From Trinickia terrae (GTDB taxonomy: Bacteria; Pseudomonadota; Gammaproteobacteria; Burkholderiales; Burkholderiaceae), in NCBI RefSeq assembly GCF_005144415.1, contig NZ_SWJE01000015.1, positions 124,001-188,000 of the forward strand: a stretch of DNA of 64,000 nucleotides, given 5' to 3'. The notes beneath the pieces are model-generated. The model did no database searches, had not been told where the DNA came from, and worked only from the letters and a program-made list of their open reading frames with translations. The number at the start of each line of letters is the position of its first letter. The first letter of the stretch is position 1. The position numbers were made by a program, and so were the translations under genes. Shown here in pieces: positions 1 through 8,123 of the stretch.

Positions 1-71
1 TCCGCGATGAGCGCGCGGCATTGGCGGCGCGCGCCGAAGCCCTGGGAGAAGAGAACGCTTTCGAGATCCAT
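1..71 (-). CDS. rsuA: 16S rRNA pseudouridine synthase RsuA, N-terminal fragment
   Basis: The minus strand opens with ATG at 71 and reads MDLESVLFSQGFGARRQC before running off the window edge. This matches the start of RsuA-type enzymes of Burkholderiaceae, where the 'LFSQGFG.RRQCR' segment begins the S4-like RNA-binding domain. RsuA makes pseudouridine at position 516 of 16S rRNA. Only about 23 codons are visible, so the catalytic domain cannot be checked. It lies downstream of the betaine transporter genes on the same strand, separated by 85 bases. Confidence 0.7.
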   Translation of the reverse strand, partial: MDLESVLFSQGFGARRQCRALIA

Positions 72-156
72 GCGCGCGGCGGGAGATGGCGGATGCGGAA
101 GGAAAGGCCCGCATTCTACCAAGCGCGCCGCGCGCGCCTTGCCTCCAGGCGCGCGC

Positions 157-978
157 CTACTGCACGCTGGCGCGCCGCTCGACGAAGCGCCGCACGTAGT
201 CGTCGGCGGGGCGGTGGACGATGTCGTCGGGCGTGCCGACCTGCACGAGCAGGCCGTCCTTCAGGATCGCGATGCGATCGCCGATGCGCAGCGCCTCGTC
301 GAGATCGTGCGTGATGAACACGATCGTCTTGTTCAGGTTCGCCTGCAACTGCAGCAACTGGTCCTGCATTTCGGTGCGGATCAGCGGGTCCAGCGCGGAG
401 AACGCCTCGTCCATGAGCAGCACGTCGGTATCCGCGGCGAGCGCGCGGGCCAGGCCGACGCGCTGGCGCATGCCGCCCGACAGCTCGTCCGGATAGTGCT
501 GGCCGTAGCCGTCGAGCCCTACCCTGCCGAGCCACAGCTTCGCTTTCTCGAGCGCTTCGGCTTTCGGCTCGCCGCGCGTCGTCAGCGCGTAGGCGGTGTT
601 GTCGATGACGGTCTGGTGCGGCAACAGACCGAAGTTCTGGAACACCATGCTGACCTTGTAGCGGCGCAGCTCGCGCAGGCCTTTCGGGTCGAGCTTGATG
701 ACGTCGCTGCCGTCGATCACGATCTCGCCCGCGGTCGGCTCGATGAGGCGGTTGAAGTGCCGCACGAGCGTCGATTTGCCGGAGCCGGAAAGGCCCATGA
801 TGACGAAGATCTCGCCTTCGCCGATATGCAGGCTCACGTCGTTCAGGCCGACGTTGCAGCCGGTTTGCGCGAGCACTTCGGCCTTGCCCTTGCCGCTCTT
901 CAAGAGGTCGAGTACGCGCGAGTAGGCGTTTTGCTGGCCGAAGAGCTTGTAGACGTGCTTGACTTCGATCGCTGCCAT
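157..978 (-). CDS. proV: Glycine betaine/proline-type ABC transporter ATP-binding protein
   Basis: ATPase subunit of a quaternary-amine importer, 273 residues. Walker A is GLSGSGKST at about residues 62-70. It is followed by an [15 protein letters not shown] signature, a [14 protein letters not shown] Walker B and a THDLDEA switch histidine. The extended N-terminus before the P-loop is typical of ProV/OpuAA. The protein is much shorter than E. coli ProV and ends soon after the nucleotide-binding domain, so the C-terminal CBS pair used for osmosensing is missing. That points to nutrient uptake rather than osmoregulation (inference). It is the last gene of the minus-strand operon, 18 bases after proW. 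Confidence 0.93.
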   Translation of the reverse strand: MAAIEVKHVYKLFGQQNAYSRVLDLLKSGKGKAEVLAQTGCNVGLNDVSLHIGEGEIFVIMGLSGSGKSTLVRHFNRLIEPTAGEIVIDGSDVIKLDPKGLRELRRYKVSMVFQNFGLLPHQTVIDNTAYALTTRGEPKAEALEKAKLWLGRVGLDGYGQHYPDELSGGMRQRVGLARALAADTDVLLMDEAFSALDPLIRTEMQDQLLQLQANLNKTIVFITHDLDEALRIGDRIAILKDGLLVQVGTPDDIVHRPADDYVRRFVERRASVQ

Positions 979-996
979 GACGGGCTCCTTTGCCGA

Positions 997-2004
997 TTAC
1001 TTGGCGGCTTTCGTGGTGTAGCCGGCTGCGGTTTGCGCATCGGCTGCGCCTTGGTCGCCGGCCTTTGCTTCGGCCGCATCGACCGCCGCGCCGGCCGCCG
1101 CGTTGTGATACGGCACGCGCGAGGCTGCTTTCGCGCGCTTCTTCAGCGCGAGCAGCCGCCGCGTGCGGCGGTCCTGGCCGTAGCCCTGGCTGATGCGGTC
1201 GATGACGATCGCGAGGATCACGATCGCGATGCCGGCCTGCATGCCACGGCCGACGTCGAGCGTCTGGATGCCCGCGAGCACGTCTTCGCCGAGGCCCCGC
1301 GCGCCGATCATCGAGGCGATCACGACCATCGACAACGCCATCATCGTCGTCTGGTTGATGCCGGCCATGATGCTTGGCCGGGCGAGCGGCAGCTGCACGT
1401 TGATCAGCAGCTGCCAGCGCGTGGTGCCGAACGCGCGCGCCGCTTCGACGACTTCGGCGTCCACGTGCCGGATGCCGAGGTCGGTCAGGCGGATCAGCGG
1501 CGGCAGCGCATAGATGATCGTCGCGAAGATCGCGGGCACCTTGCCGAGGCCGAACAGCATCAGCACCGGTATCAGGTACACGAAGCTCGGCAGCGTCTGC
1601 ATGATGTCGAGGATCGGCAAGAGCACGCGCCGCAGCCATGCGCTTCTCGACGTGAAGATGCCGAGCGGCACGCCGAGCGCGACCGAGAGCACGGTGGCCA
1701 CGAGCATCAGCGCGAGCGTCTGCATGAGTTTGTCCCACAGCCCGAAGCAGCCGATCACGTAGAGCAGCAGCACGAAGAAGGCGGCGACGCCGACGCGGCG
1801 CGTCGCGTTCCACGCGAGCAGGCCGACCGCCACCAGGATCAGCCACGGCGGCACGGCACGCAGCGCCATTTCGATCGGCACCAGCACGTAGCGCAGGATC
1901 GACGTGCTGAAATCGTGGAAGCTGTCGCCGTACGCGGTGACGAACGACTGCACGGCGTTGTTGACCCAGTCGGCAATCGACAGGTGCAGAAAGATCGAAT
2001 TCAT
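997..2004 (-). CDS. proW: Glycine betaine/proline-type ABC transporter permease
   Basis: Inner-membrane permease of 335 residues with several hydrophobic segments. The EAA-loop motif of binding-protein-dependent permeases is visible as EAARAFGTTRWQLL. The start at 2004 is set by a strong AGGAGG ribosome site a few bases upstream on the minus strand. It lies between proX and proV in one operon. A hairpin-forming repeat occupies the 86-base proX-proW spacer. The C-terminal tail is unusually rich in Ala and charged residues and probably cytoplasmic. Confidence 0.92.
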   Translation of the reverse strand: MNSIFLHLSIADWVNNAVQSFVTAYGDSFHDFSTSILRYVLVPIEMALRAVPPWLILVAVGLLAWNATRRVGVAAFFVLLLYVIGCFGLWDKLMQTLALMLVATVLSVALGVPLGIFTSRSAWLRRVLLPILDIMQTLPSFVYLIPVLMLFGLGKVPAIFATIIYALPPLIRLTDLGIRHVDAEVVEAARAFGTTRWQLLINVQLPLARPSIMAGINQTTMMALSMVVIASMIGARGLGEDVLAGIQTLDVGRGMQAGIAIVILAIVIDRISQGYGQDRRTRRLLALKKRAKAASRVPYHNAAAGAAVDAAEAKAGDQGAADAQTAAGYTTKAAK

Positions 2005-2026
2005 GGTGTTACCTCCTGGGCGTGCC

Positions 2027-2090
2027 GACCGGAGTTAGCGCTTCAGCACTGACTACAGCCCCATGCAGAGCGCTTACTCCGGTCCCATGC
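2027..2090. repeat. Dispersed hairpin repeat, copy A (proX-proW spacer)
   Basis: On the plus strand CCGGAGTTAGCGCT (2029-2042) is matched by the returning arm AGCGCTTACTCCGG (2069-2082) and followed by TCCCATGC. The same arms recur at 16770-16870 and 34061-34143. In this copy the loop is enlarged by an internal stretch ending in CCCCATGCAG, as if two units had fused. It fills nearly all of the space between proX and proW. Confidence 0.75.
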
Positions 2091-3131
2091 TTACGCGCCC
2101 GCAAGCGCCGCTTGCACCTTCTGGGCGACGTCGGCCGGCACCCACTGCTTCCACATCTCAGGATGCGTTTTCAGGAACTCGCGCGCCATGGTCGGGCCGT
2201 CGATTTTCTTGCTCGTCATCTCGAGGATCGTCTTGTTCAGGAAGTCCATCGGGAAGCTGACTTTCGAGTAGGCCGCGACGACGTCCGGCTCGGCCTGGGA
2301 GAACGGCGTCGACACGCCGACCTTCAGGTGCGACACCAGATACGACGACGCGCATTGCGACGCGCTGCTGTCCGCGCGCAGCGTCTCCCAGCACTTCTGG
2401 TTGAACGGCGGCATCTTCAGCTGGACGAACTTGTACTTCGCCATCAGCGCGGCCGGCTCCCAGTAGTAGAAGACGATCGGCTTGCCGCGCTCGTAGGCCG
2501 AGGTGATCGCCGCATCGAGCGCGGCGCCGGTGCCGGGACGGAAGTCCGTGTAGCTGTCGTCGAGCTTGAGCACTTTCAGAAGCCGCGTGTTCACGCGCTC
2601 GCAATCCCAGCCCGACGGGCAGTTCAAAAAGCGGCCCTTGCCCGGCTCTTCGTCGTCGGGGAAGACGTCCTTGTACTTCGGCAGGTCGGCCACCGACGCG
2701 AGGTTCGCCGCGACCGGCTTGATGTTGCGGCCCGGGTCGCCCTTCACGACGTACTCGGGCACGTACCAGCCTTCGTTCGTGCCGCCCGGCAGCGTGTCGC
2801 CGACCAGCTTCACACTGCCGTCCTTGATGGCCTTGGCGATGATTTCGGAACGGCCTGTCCACTGCTCGGCCCACACCTGCAGGTCGTTGCGCGAGAGCGC
2901 GGTTTCGGTGGCGGCGGTGTTGCCGGGCACGGTGTCGGTCTTGCAGCCGTAACCCTTCTCGGTGATGAAGCGCAGCACCTCGGTCGTGAACGAGCCGCTT
3001 TCCCACGTCACGCCGGCGAAGCGCACCGGCTTGCCGCTCGAGCACCACGTGCCCGCGTGCGCCGCGGCCGGCATCAGCGCGCCCGCTGCCAGGGCGATAC
3101 ATGACGCGCGCATCCATTGCTTGATTTGCAT
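2091..3131 (-). CDS. proX: Glycine betaine/proline-type ABC transporter substrate-binding protein
   Basis: Periplasmic binding protein, 346 residues. The signal peptide ends near residue 26 at AAAHA, followed by an OpuAC-type domain. Family features include GVTWESGSFTTEVL near the N-terminus and a YYWEP segment of the kind that forms the aromatic ligand box for quaternary ammonium groups. Its gene starts 38 bases after the enolase-family gene and is followed by proW and proV, so enzyme and importer are probably co-transcribed. The exact ligand (betaine, choline, proline betaine or another methylated amine) cannot be read from sequence. Confidence 0.92.
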   Translation of the reverse strand: MQIKQWMRASCIALAAGALMPAAAHAGTWCSSGKPVRFAGVTWESGSFTTEVLRFITEKGYGCKTDTVPGNTAATETALSRNDLQVWAEQWTGRSEIIAKAIKDGSVKLVGDTLPGGTNEGWYVPEYVVKGDPGRNIKPVAANLASVADLPKYKDVFPDDEEPGKGRFLNCPSGWDCERVNTRLLKVLKLDDSYTDFRPGTGAALDAAITSAYERGKPIVFYYWEPAALMAKYKFVQLKMPPFNQKCWETLRADSSASQCASSYLVSHLKVGVSTPFSQAEPDVVAAYSKVSFPMDFLNKTILEMTSKKIDGPTMAREFLKTHPEMWKQWVPADVAQKVQAALAGA

Positions 3132-3169
3132 CCTCGTCTCCAGTTGGTTCGTTTATTTGAAACGCCTTT

Positions 3170-4309
3170 TCAGGCGTAGGTGCTGCGCTTCGCGAGCGTG
3201 GCGTCGAGCGCGGCTTCGTCGATAGCCAGGCCAAGCCCTGGTGCATCGGACAAATTCAGCCAGCCTTCGGAGTCGATATCGATCGGGGCTTGCAACATGA
3301 AGTCGCGACGCTCGATCGACCACTCGGGCGGGTCGTACGGGAACTCGATGAAGGGCGCATTGGCGGCGCCCGCGGTCAGGTGAAGGTTGGCGGCGAGGCC
3401 GATGCCGTTGCCCCACGTGTGCGGCGTGAACACCTTGCCGCGCGCCTCGACGGCCTGCGCCAGCTTGCGCAGGCCTTCCATGCCGAGCGTGCAGGCGACG
3501 TCCGGCTGCACGACGTCGAGGCATTCGCGTGCGAGCAGCTCGTCGAACTCGTAGCGCTCGCGCGTGAGCTCACCGCCTGCGATGCGCACCGGCGTGCGTT
3601 GCCGCAGCTTCGCGTAGCCGTCGTAGTCGCCGCGATGCAGCGGCTCTTCCATCCAGTAGACGTTTTGCTTTTCGAGCTCGCGCGCGACGGCAAGCGCTTC
3701 GTCGACGGTCCAGGGCGCCTTGGTGTCCCACGGCATGCGCCAGCCCTGATTGCAGTCGACCATCAGCTCGAGCTTGCCGCCGACCGCATCGCGCACGGCG
3801 GCGAGCGCGTCGAGATCGCCGGCGAGGCGCGTGCGGCCGAAGCGGATCTTCAGCGCCGGAAAGCCGCGTTCGACGACGTGCTGCGCCAGCTTCGCCATCT
3901 CGCCGGGCGTGCGGTGCACGCCGCTCGATGCGTAGGCGCGCACGCGGTGGCTGCGCCCGCCCATCATCCTCCAGCACGGCTCGCCGCGGATCTTGCCGGC
4001 GAGGTCCCAGAGCGCGATGTCGAGCGGCCAGGGGCGGCCTGCGTGGAAGCCGATGTTGTCGAGCACGGCGCTGTGGCGGGGCAGGTCGAGCGGGTCGGCG
4101 CCGATGAACAGGTGCTCGTAGTCGGCGAAGCCGTACATTGCGTCGCCGGAGCCGAAGCCGACGCGGCCGGCGTCGTCGGTGATGCGCACGATCGTCGCGG
4201 GAAATTTGCGGCGCGGCTGGCTATCCCAGGACGCGGGGAACGGCGGGTCGAGCTCGAGCTGATGGTGCGTGATGTCGATCCGCGTGATGCGGTGGGCAGA
4301 GCTAGGCAT
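3170..4309 (-). CDS. Mandelate racemase/muconate lactonizing enzyme family protein
   Basis: Enolase-superfamily enzyme of 379 residues with an N-terminal capping domain and a TIM barrel. Visible catalytic positions are K154-x-R156 on the second barrel strand, metal ligands D185, E221 and E247 (GGE), and a D270/H297 dyad (QPD and TPHTW). This places it in the mandelate racemase subgroup. Arg replaces the second Lys of the usual KxK, so H297 may be the main base. Substrate unknown. Position as first gene of the betaine-importer operon suggests it acts on the imported compound (inference). Start at 4309 faces the divergent MocR regulator. Confidence 0.85.
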   Translation of the reverse strand: MPSSAHRITRIDITHHQLELDPPFPASWDSQPRRKFPATIVRITDDAGRVGFGSGDAMYGFADYEHLFIGADPLDLPRHSAVLDNIGFHAGRPWPLDIALWDLAGKIRGEPCWRMMGGRSHRVRAYASSGVHRTPGEMAKLAQHVVERGFPALKIRFGRTRLAGDLDALAAVRDAVGGKLELMVDCNQGWRMPWDTKAPWTVDEALAVARELEKQNVYWMEEPLHRGDYDGYAKLRQRTPVRIAGGELTRERYEFDELLARECLDVVQPDVACTLGMEGLRKLAQAVEARGKVFTPHTWGNGIGLAANLHLTAGAANAPFIEFPYDPPEWSIERRDFMLQAPIDIDSEGWLNLSDAPGLGLAIDEAALDATLAKRSTYA

Positions 4310-4360
4310 CCTGGGCTGTCTCCATTAGGTAAGTCGCCAGGGGCGGCGCTTCCGTTTCGG

Positions 4361-4499
4361 TGTATTGACTGCATCCTATGGGTGCAAAAGCCGCAACTCA
4401 ATCGCTTCAATCGAAGTAAATGACTGCATTCATTCTGTCCGGGCTCGCGCGCATAATGCGTCAATACAAAAGGAGAGCTGTTCATGGCAATGACTGCAT
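4361..4499. promoter_or_regulatory. Repeated TGACTGCAT boxes in the divergent MocR/enolase control region
   Basis: TGACTGCAT occurs three times in the same orientation at 4366-4374, 4421-4429 and 4491-4499. The last copy lies inside the first codons of the regulator gene. The first is part of TGTATTGACTGCAT, whose near inverse ATGCGTCAATACA lies at 4456-4468. MocR-type regulators are known to bind direct and inverted repeats in such divergent spacers, so these are candidate operators. CATAAT at 4452-4457, with TTCATT 17 bases upstream, could be the regulator's promoter. Confidence 0.6.
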
Positions 4500-5908
4500 G
4501 GCTGCCGAAACTGGAGACAGGAAGCGACCCCAAATACCAGGTGATCGCGCGGGCGTTTGCGCAGGCCATCCTCAACGGCCAGCTACCCGCGGGCGAGAAG
4601 CTGCCGCCGCACCGCTCGCTCGCAAGCGAGCTGCGCGTCACCACGGGCACGATCAGCCGCGCGTACGCCGAGCTCGAGCGGCAGGGGCTCGCGAATGCGC
4701 GCGTCGGCGACGGCACCTATGTCGCCCAGGCGCGCGCCAGGGAGGCCGCACCGGCGCCGTCCATCGCGCGCGGCGCGGCGTCCTCGCCCTCCACGCTGAT
4801 CGATCTCGGGCAGAACGTCCCTCAGCCGACCGCCGAAGCGCAGGTGCTCGTCCGGGCGCTGCGCGAGATCGCCGGCGACGAAGCGCTCGCCGCCGAATTG
4901 CTGCAATACGCGCCGGAAGCCGGGTTGATGCGCCACCGGGAGGCGGGCGCGAAGCTGTTCGCGCGCGCCGGCATGGCGGCCGCGAATCCCGCGCGCGTGC
5001 TCGTCACGCAGGGCGCGCAGCATGCGCTCGCGTCGGTGCTGCGCGCGGTCACGCGTCCCGGCGACACCGTGCTCGCCGAGATCGTCAGCTATCCGGGGAT
5101 CATCGGGCTCGCGCGCCAGCTGCGGCTGCATCTGGTCGGTATCGAAGTCGATCACGAAGGGATCGTGCCCGCCGCGCTCGATCTCGCGTGCAAGTCGCTG
5201 CATCCGCGTGCGGTCTTTTGCGTGCCGACGATCCACAATCCCACCACGGCGACGATGTCCGGTGAACGGCGCGACGCCGTCGCGTCGATCCTCGACCGCT
5301 ATGGCGTGCTGCTGATCGAGGACATCGTCCCGGCCATGTTGCTCGAAGCGCCGCCCGCGCCCGTTGCCGCGCGCCTGCCGGAGCAGTCGTTCCTGATCAC
5401 GGGGCTCGCCAAATCGGTGGCGCCGGGGCTGCGCGTGGGCTACGTGCAGGCGCCTCAGGCATGGTGTTCGAAGATCGCGGCGGTGGTGCGCAGCGATTGC
5501 TGGATGACCGCGCCGTTGCTCTCGGAGATCGCCGCGCGCTGGATCGAGAACGGCGAGATCGAGCGGCTCGACGGCTTGCAGCGCGCCTATGTCGAGACCC
5601 AGCAGACGGTGGCGCGCGAGGTGCTCGCGGGCGTCGCCTACCGGCATGCGGCGGCGAGCTCGCATCTGTGGCTGCCGTTGCCCGAGCCTTGGCGCGCGGC
5701 CGAGTTCGCCGCGGCGCTCCGTCAGGAGGGCGTGCTCGTGAAGACCGCCGACAGCTTCGTCATCGGCCGCAATGCCGCGCCGCACGCGGTGCGCATCTGC
5801 ATGACGGGCGCGCGCTCGATCGCGGCGCTGACGCGCGGCCTGTCGATCATTCGCGCGACGCTCGAGCATGGGCTCGAAGGCGAGGTGGCGGCGCCGTATG
5901 CGCCGTGA
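4484..5908 (+). CDS. MocR-family regulator (GntR HTH fused to aminotransferase fold)
   Basis: Protein of 474 residues with an N-terminal GntR winged helix (about residues 15-85: YQVIARAFAQAILNGQLPAGEKLPPHR) and a fold-type I aminotransferase domain from about residue 110. The PLP-binding lysine is K310 in TGLAKSVAPGLRVGYV. MocR proteins normally use PLP to sense an amine or amino acid and control a neighbouring gene. ATG 4484 is preceded by AAGGAGAG. It is divergent from the enolase/betaine-importer operon, its likely target, and TGACTGCAT boxes lie between them. Confidence 0.9.
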   Translation: MAMTAWLPKLETGSDPKYQVIARAFAQAILNGQLPAGEKLPPHRSLASELRVTTGTISRAYAELERQGLANARVGDGTYVAQARAREAAPAPSIARGAASSPSTLIDLGQNVPQPTAEAQVLVRALREIAGDEALAAELLQYAPEAGLMRHREAGAKLFARAGMAAANPARVLVTQGAQHALASVLRAVTRPGDTVLAEIVSYPGIIGLARQLRLHLVGIEVDHEGIVPAALDLACKSLHPRAVFCVPTIHNPTTATMSGERRDAVASILDRYGVLLIEDIVPAMLLEAPPAPVAARLPEQSFLITGLAKSVAPGLRVGYVQAPQAWCSKIAAVVRSDCWMTAPLLSEIAARWIENGEIERLDGLQRAYVETQQTVAREVLAGVAYRHAAASSHLWLPLPEPWRAAEFAAALRQEGVLVKTADSFVIGRNAAPHAVRICMTGARSIAALTRGLSIIRATLEHGLEGEVAAPYAP

Positions 5909-6029
5909 CGTCTCCGCAGCGCGTGTGATCCGCGACATCCGTCGACGCGGCTTGCGCAGAGAAGGGCGCATGGCATAATCCAGCCCCATCGCCGCCCTCC
6001 GGCGTCTTTTTCCTGTGCTCGCCGTCAGC

Positions 6030-6413
6030 ATGTTCCGCCGCCGTCTCCAGAAGATCGGAAGCCTGTTGGGATTGCTCGCAATCCTGATGAGCACGCTCGC
6101 GCCGACGGTATCGCAGGCGCTCGCGGCGCGTGATCGCGTCGACATCGCGCTCGAAGCGTACTGCACGGCGCAGCCGTCCTCCGCCGAGTCGCGCGACAAC
6201 GGGCAAGCTTCCGGGCCGCATGCACTGCTGCATTGGCAGGCCTGCGCGTATTGCGGCCTGCTGGCCCATGTGCCGGTGTTGCCCGGCGTGTACGCAAGTT
6301 TCGCCGCCGCCTCGATGGCGGCGCGCGCACCGGTCTTCGCCCAGCGCAGCGAGGTCCGCGCCGCTTCCTTCTTCACGGCCGCCCAGCCGCGCGCGCCGCC
6401 TGCCGTCTCCTGA
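6030..6413 (+). CDS. DUF2946 family protein
   Basis: Small exported or membrane protein of about 127 residues. An N-terminal hydrophobic segment (LGLLAILMSTLAPTVSQALA) is followed by the DUF2946 core with H-W-Q-ACAYCGLLAH, whose His and Cys residues could bind metal. DUF2946 genes often sit beside copper or TonB-linked genes; here an outer-membrane protein and CopC follow on the same strand. ATG 6030 was chosen; GTG 6015 is an alternative. Neither has an obvious ribosome site. Function unknown. Confidence 0.7.
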   Translation: MFRRRLQKIGSLLGLLAILMSTLAPTVSQALAARDRVDIALEAYCTAQPSSAESRDNGQASGPHALLHWQACAYCGLLAHVPVLPGVYASFAAASMAARAPVFAQRSEVRAASFFTAAQPRAPPAVS

Positions 6414-6443
6414 TTCGAATCCGTTTAGTCCACCGATAAATCG

Positions 6444-6496
6444 CGCAACGCTTTTTGACGGCGTTGCGGTACCGCCGCTCGCGTGAGCGGCGGTAC
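6444..6496. promoter_or_regulatory. Two adjacent inverted repeats upstream of the outer-membrane protein gene
   Basis: CGCAACGC (6444-6451) pairs with GCGTTGCG (6461-6468) around TTTTTGACG. Directly after it GTACCGCCGCTC (6469-6480) pairs perfectly with GAGCGGCGGTAC (6485-6496) around GCGT. The pair sits between the DUF2946 gene and the next start at 6521. The second stem has no following T run, so it may be an RNA processing or attenuation structure rather than a simple terminator. Confidence 0.5.
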
Positions 6497-6520
6497 TTCA
6501 TATGATTCGAAAGGAACCTC

Positions 6521-7444
6521 ATGCGCACGTTTCTCGAACGGAGACCGGCGTGTCTCGCCTCGGCCATCTACGCGGCCCTCGGCGCGGCGGCGTGTCTGAC
6601 AGCATCTCCCGCGGCTCACGCCCACGCCGTGGTCGGCGACCGCGTTTTTCCGGCGACGATGGCCGTCGACGATCCCGGCGTCGGCGACGAATTCAACATG
6701 GAGTTCAGCCACATCAAGACGTCCGACAGCAACGGCAACGACATGAACGTCAACACCGTCTCGTACGAGTGGGACAAGCTGATCACGAAGAACCTCGCGT
6801 TCAGCATCGCGAGCAACTACACGAGCCAGAACTCGCCGGACGGCAGCGCGAAGGGCTGGGACAATTTCACGCTCGGCGCGAAATATCTCGTCTATGCGAA
6901 CGCTCGGCATGAATTCATGGCATCGGTCGGGCTCCTCGCGACGCTCGGCGGCACCGGGTCGAAAGCAATCGCGAATTCGTTTTCGACGTTCACGCCGACC
7001 GTCTATTTCGGCAAGGGCTTCGGCGATTTGCCGAATTCGCTCGCTTATCTGCGTCCCTTCGCGATCACGGGCACGATCGGCCCGAACCTGACGACCGCGT
7101 CGTCGGACCAGGGACCGAACTCGCTCGGCTGGGGCGTGACGCTGCAGTACAGCATTCCGTACCTGCAGCAACAAGTGAAGGATCTCGGGCTGCCGCAGCC
7201 GTTCGCGAATCTGATTCCGGTCGTCGAGTTTCCGATGAGCACCTGCACGGCGGGCGCTTGCGCGGGCCAGACGACGGGCACGATCAACCCGGGCTTGCTG
7301 TGGCTCAACCGCTACGGGCAGTTCGGCGTCGAGGCGCAGATTCCCGTCAACAGCAGGGCCGGCACGCACACGGGAATATTGCTGCAGGCTCACGTGTATT
7401 TCGACGATATCTTCCCTAACTCTTTGGGCAAACCGCTCTTCTGA
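6521..7444 (+). CDS. Putative outer-membrane beta-barrel protein
   Basis: Protein of 307 residues with a signal peptide ending near residue 35 (SPAAHAHA). It continues with alternating aromatic/polar segments such as FNMEFSHIKTSDSNGND and ends in F, as many outer-membrane barrels do. A Cys pair (STCTAGACAG) lies in the last third. ATG 6521 has a good ribosome site (AAAGGAA). It stands between DUF2946 and copC, so a role in copper or metal handling is plausible by context only. I do not recognise a characterised homologue. Confidence 0.65.
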   Translation: MRTFLERRPACLASAIYAALGAAACLTASPAAHAHAVVGDRVFPATMAVDDPGVGDEFNMEFSHIKTSDSNGNDMNVNTVSYEWDKLITKNLAFSIASNYTSQNSPDGSAKGWDNFTLGAKYLVYANARHEFMASVGLLATLGGTGSKAIANSFSTFTPTVYFGKGFGDLPNSLAYLRPFAITGTIGPNLTTASSDQGPNSLGWGVTLQYSIPYLQQQVKDLGLPQPFANLIPVVEFPMSTCTAGACAGQTTGTINPGLLWLNRYGQFGVEAQIPVNSRAGTHTGILLQAHVYFDDIFPNSLGKPLF

Positions 7445-7452
7445 CCGTGAAC

Positions 7453-7833
7453 ATGACCATGAAAACTTCCCTGATCTCTCTTTCGATGCGCGGCGCGGCT
7501 GCCGCGCTGACCCTGACGCTCGCGCAGCTCGCGTTCGCGCATGCCTATCCGACCAAGCAAGTGCCGGGCGCCGGCGCTGCCGTGACGACCTCGCAAAAGG
7601 AAGTCGCGATCGATTTCGACGACGCGCTCGAACCCGCGTTCAGCTCGATTGCCGTGACGGATGCGTCGGGCAAGTCGGTCGTGAGCGGCAAATCGGCGGT
7701 GGATGCGTCGAACGCGAGGCACATGTCGGTCGCGCTCGCGGCGTTGACGCCGGGCGTCTACACGGTCGCCTGGGTTGCCGTTGCCGCCGATGGCCATCGC
7801 ACCCAAGGGCACTACACGTTCACCGTGAAGTGA
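7453..7833 (+). CDS. copC: CopC-family periplasmic copper-binding protein
   Basis: About 126 residues. The signal peptide ends at AFA, leaving His as the first mature residue (HAYPTKQVPG), the usual Cu(II) ligand of CopC. The domain continues to the conserved C-terminal DGHRTQGHYTFTVK, which supplies further His ligands. The gene is full-length. Its last 204 bases (7630-7833) are repeated with one mismatch at 10023-10226, downstream of the ATPase cassette, so the gene probably had its 3' end rebuilt when the cassette arrived. Start could be ATG 7453 or ATG 7459. Confidence 0.88.
   Translation: MTMKTSLISLSMRGAAAALTLTLAQLAFAHAYPTKQVPGAGAAVTTSQKEVAIDFDDALEPAFSSIAVTDASGKSVVSGKSAVDASNARHMSVALAALTPGVYTVAWVAVAADGHRTQGHYTFTVK
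7630..7833 (+). repeat. 204-bp direct repeat, copy 1 (copC 3' end)
   Basis: Begins at GAACCCGCGTTCAGC inside copC and ends exactly at its stop codon. The partner is 10023-10226, with no indels and a single difference (G at 7718, A at 10111; Arg to Lys in the translation). Identity stops abruptly on both sides: CTC versus GAT before, GGTGGG versus TGTTCC after. Together the copies bracket the ATPase/TOPRIM cassette. Confidence 0.95.
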
Positions 7834-7915
7834 GGTGGGCGCGTGCCCGTGCGTCTTTTCAGTGCGGAGGCTGTGGGCGTTTCAGGCGGGTTTGAGCCCC
7901 TGCCGCTGCGCACCT

Positions 7916-8040
7916 GTAATTCGTCGGGGCGCTTGAATTACCGCCCTGGCCCCGGCGCCCCCACGCTGATACGCACAAAATGCAAGCTTGCAGCGTAGGC
8001 GGAGCGGGCGGGCAATCGATGATTGACGGGTCTGCCCGCT
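7916..8040. other. Cluster of inverted repeats upstream of the ATPase gene
   Basis: GTAATTC (7916-7922) pairs with GAATTAC (7935-7941). TGCAAGCTTGCA (7981-7992) is a perfect 12-bp palindrome. AGCGGGC (8003-8009) pairs with GCCCGCT (8034-8040) around an inner CAATC-GAT-GATTG (8013-8025). The span has no credible coding frame. It could be a folded 5' leader, a small RNA or operator DNA. Confidence 0.45.
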
Positions 8041-8066
8041 GAAATCCATGACGACCCCCTAGGTGC

Positions 8067-8095
8067 TTATTGGTTGCGTCACGGGCTGGTACTAT
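8067..8095 (+). promoter_or_regulatory. Possible promoter for the ATPase/TOPRIM pair
   Basis: TTATTG (8067-8072) and TACTAT (8090-8095) are separated by 17 bases, 28 bases before the ATPase start. The -10 matches the consensus at four of six positions; the -35 is weak. Confidence 0.3.
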
Positions 8096-8123
8096 CCGGT
8101 TTCTTCCTACGGATTCGAGTTCA

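Noticed and set aside
7-2052. 681-codon plus-strand open frame
   Set aside because: It runs antisense to proV and proW with Arg/His/Asp-rich composition and no domain; it is a shadow frame typical of high-GC coding DNA.
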